Shown here one piece after another: positions 62,120 to 64,000 of a stretch of 64,000 nt of DNA. Origin of the DNA: Paraburkholderia acidipaludis NBRC 101816 (lineage in GTDB: Bacteria > Pseudomonadota > Gammaproteobacteria > Burkholderiales > Burkholderiaceae); NCBI RefSeq assembly GCF_000684975.1, contig NZ_BAXZ01000006.1, positions 296,621 to 360,620 of the forward strand. The letters run 5' to 3'. Numbering within the stretch: the first letter of the stretch is position 1; each line of letters starts with the position of its first letter. A model generated the notes under the pieces. It saw only the letters and a program-made list of their open reading frames with translations. It was not told where the DNA came from and searched no databases. The position numbers were made by a program, and so were the translations under genes.

Positions 62120-62395
62120 GATGTTCTATCCCAGATCGATCGTTTGAATGACGGACTCGCGACACGGCGAGTCCGGCGGCCCCGAGGGTTCTGATAGTGA
62201 ATTTTTTATAGAGAAATCTTCCGGCTTCCGGCCTGTGCCGGTAATGATGAAAGGCCAGGAAAATCCGGTAAAGAATTTGAAAAGGACCGGCGGCAATTAT
62301 TTCCAATCGCTGCGGATAATCGGCAGAAATTGCCTGATCCAGAGAGCGGACAACGAGCGGATGCGCGTATGAAATCCGCTATCGACGAGCGCAGT

Positions 62396-62539
62396 CTACT
62401 CGACATCGTCGGCGGTGGGCAACTTGCCCGAACGCGCGCGCACGCGCCGGATCGGCTCATTACGCAGGGCTTCGCGGTAGGCCGACACCGCGACGAGGAT
62501 CAACAGCACGGCTACGCCGGCTAACAAATGCAGGTTCAT
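62396..62539 (-). CDS. 47-residue single-helix membrane peptide
   Basis: ATG at 62539, preceded by GGAGA five bases upstream, and a TAG stop at 62396. The peptide starts MNLHLLAGVAVLL; one hydrophobic helix (about 3-20) is followed by a basic stretch (around PIRRVRARSGK) and an acidic end. The ribosome site, the composition and the clear membrane-then-basic pattern support a real small gene. I recognise no family. It lies 276 bp upstream of galU on the same strand. Confidence 0.6.
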   Translation of the reverse strand: MNLHLLAGVAVLLILVAVSAYREALRNEPIRRVRARSGKLPTADDVE

Positions 62540-62763
62540 CGAATTCTCCAGCGACTCCAGCAACCATAGGCGGGCGCTCCCAAACTAGCATTACAAATTC
62601 CACAAATAAACTGACTTTTTCGCATCGCTATTTTTTATGCCATTCGATATTTTTCGAATCACCGACCGAAAGGCAAGCAAGAATACATTTTGAAAATCTT
62701 TTGCATAATTTCATCTCGCTCGCCGCCTAAGATCGCGAGGACACCCGAACATCCCGCATACCG
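62540..62763. promoter_or_regulatory. AT-rich divergent promoter region
   Basis: This 224-bp gap is much more AT-rich than the rest of the window. It includes the palindrome ATTCGA-TATTTT-TCGAAT at 62642-62659. It separates the small membrane peptide gene from the acyltransferase gene and is a likely binding target for a repressor or a nucleoid protein. Confidence 0.45.
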
Positions 62764-63942
62764 ATGAGCGATCCCGCACTCGAAACCACCCTGCCGCCTG
62801 CTTCCCTGCTGCCGGCTCAATCGGCCCGCCCCTTGCAGAGCGCCACGGGCGCGCTCGCGGGCGAACATCTGATCGAGGCCCTGCGAGGCTTTGCAGCGCT
62901 GCTCGTAGCGTATTTCCATTGCCGCCAGGTCACGTGGGTCGGCATGGAAGCCTTTCACGCTTCGCACGCGAGCCTCGCCAACCCCGGCACGATTGCCGCG
63001 TGGCTCACGCTGCCGGTGGCCTGGGGATCGGCCGGCGTGCCGATTTTTTTCGTCATCAGCGGCTATTGCATTCACCGCAGCGGTGCGGCGCGACTGCTCG
63101 CCAACCCCGGCTTTCGCCTCGACGCGCGCCAGTTCTGGCTGCGCCGTTTCGTGCGGATCTATCCGGTGCTGCTGGCCGCCCTGCTGCTCACGTTCGCGGC
63201 CGACGCCATCAGCCTCACGCTGCAGCCGGTGAGCCACAAGATTCTCGATATCGGTCCGCGCGCGTTCCTCGTCAATCTGTTTTCGCTGCAGGGCGTGGCC
63301 GGCAAGACCTATGGGTCGAACGGCGCGCTCTGGACGCTCTCGCTCGAAGTGCAGTTCTACCTGCTTTATCCGCTCGTCTTCGCGCTGCGCCGCCGCTTCG
63401 GCCTGGCTGCCGTGATTGCCGGCATCGCGGCCATCAATGTCGTTTCGGCGCTGACGCTGCAACGCCACGACATTATCGTCTTCACCTCGTACTGGTTCTC
63501 GTGGATCCTCGGCGCCTGGATCGCCGAAGCCCGGCTGCGGGGCTCGCGCGGTTTTCCATTCGCCTGGCCCGCCGCCGCGCTGCTCGCCGTGGCCGGCTGC
63601 GCCGCGTTTCACTTCGGCCAGTACGGCGCGTTCCAGCTCTGGGCCTGCGCGTTCGCCTGCTATCTCGTCAAGGCGCTTGCGCGTCCCTCCAGCGGCAACG
63701 GCGGCGGTGTGGTCGCCTCCGTGTTCTCGAAGATCGGCGACTTCAGCTATTCGCTGTATCTGATTCACCTGCCGCTGTTCGTGCTGCTCGGCTCGCTGTT
63801 GTATCGCTCCGCGTTGCAGTCCGCCATCTGGCCTTCGTTTGGCTTCACGCTCGCCGTGCTGCCCGTGGCGTGGTTCTTCTACTGCCTCGTCGAACGCCCC
63901 GCGCTTCGGGCCGCCGCGAGATTGCGGCGGCGGAGCGGCTGA
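62764..63942 (+). CDS. Acyltransferase-3 family membrane protein (OafA-like)
   Basis: A 392-residue inner-membrane protein with about ten helices that transfers acyl groups (usually acetyl) to sugars outside the membrane. Family motifs are the RFVRIYPVLLAA segment, FFVISGYCIHRSG and LSLEVQFYLLYPLVFALRRR. There is a short polar N-terminus and no C-terminal SGNH domain. The likely substrate is LPS or exopolysaccharide; the proximity of galU is suggestive only. The gene ends 58 bp before the window's end. Confidence 0.92.
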   Translation: MSDPALETTLPPASLLPAQSARPLQSATGALAGEHLIEALRGFAALLVAYFHCRQVTWVGMEAFHASHASLANPGTIAAWLTLPVAWGSAGVPIFFVISGYCIHRSGAARLLANPGFRLDARQFWLRRFVRIYPVLLAALLLTFAADAISLTLQPVSHKILDIGPRAFLVNLFSLQGVAGKTYGSNGALWTLSLEVQFYLLYPLVFALRRRFGLAAVIAGIAAINVVSALTLQRHDIIVFTSYWFSWILGAWIAEARLRGSRGFPFAWPAAALLAVAGCAAFHFGQYGAFQLWACAFACYLVKALARPSSGNGGGVVASVFSKIGDFSYSLYLIHLPLFVLLGSLLYRSALQSAIWPSFGFTLAVLPVAWFFYCLVERPALRAAARLRRRSG

Positions 63943-64000
63943 GCGATCGAGCGCTTTTTCCTGCGTTTTTGCTTTGGTGGTGCGTTCGGTTAGCTGGTTT

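Noticed and set aside
1..64000. CRISPR arrays, insertion sequences, prophage or tRNA genes
   Set aside because: No regularly spaced direct repeats, transposase motifs, integrase or phage genes, or tRNA-like cloverleaf sequences were seen on reading; a dedicated scan was not possible.

Overview
The window is GC-rich (roughly two thirds G+C), densely coded chromosomal DNA whose proteins most resemble the Burkholderiaceae (Paraburkholderia, Trinickia, Caballeronia or Burkholderia). The main reasons are the DUF3348-DUF802-OmpA-DUF2894 block, the phosphocholine-type phospholipase C, the EmrAB-NodT pump and the codon usage. I saw no rRNA, tRNA, CRISPR array, insertion sequence or prophage. Most long antisense open frames are GC-rich shadows of real genes.

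Layout. 1-7.2 kb: an Nramp Mn/Fe transporter, glucose-6-phosphate dehydrogenase (zwf), a TPR/ATP-grasp-like protein overlapped by a 44-residue membrane peptide, a MarR regulator and acetoacetyl-CoA synthetase. 7.3-11.6 kb: a tight four-gene block encoding a MotA/ZorA-like channel protein with a long cytoplasmic tail, a MotB/ZorB-like OmpA protein and two DUF proteins. 11.8-21.1 kb: metabolic and stress genes: zinc alcohol dehydrogenase, RbsD/FucU, lipoprotein plus Tat-exported phospholipase C, aldehyde dehydrogenase, GFA protein, and a periplasmic catalase-like peroxidase overlapping a cytochrome b561. 21.2-27.9 kb: an emrAB/NodT efflux operon divergent from its TetR regulator across tandem operators, a decayed gene remnant, and a second TetR regulator whose operator recurs upstream of ohr.

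28-36.2 kb: a six-gene sugar or sugar-acid uptake and catabolism operon (binding protein, ATPase, two permeases, SMP-30 lactonase, UxaA-type dehydratase) divergent from a GntR/FCD regulator. 36.2-47.3 kb: an atypical Nramp-family protein downstream of recC-recB-recD. 47.3-52.7 kb: a VapBC-type toxin-antitoxin pair, a ferredoxin reductase-type flavoprotein, an orphan amino-acid-binding protein and a cytochrome b561 sharing a Fur-box-like site, and an MFS transporter. 52.7-56.5 kb: two convergent signalling genes, a REC-histidine kinase and a CqsS/LqsS-like membrane hybrid kinase whose phospho-acceptor His is replaced by Glu. 56.8-63.9 kb: nucleoside deoxyribosyltransferase-like protein, S10 and S53 acid peptidases, galU, a 47-residue membrane peptide and an acyltransferase-3 protein.

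The two best candidates for undescribed biology are the ZorAB-like motor block at 7.3-11.6 kb and the His-less CqsS-like receptor with its convergent partner at 52.8-56.5 kb. All family assignments were made by reading motifs; no database search was run.
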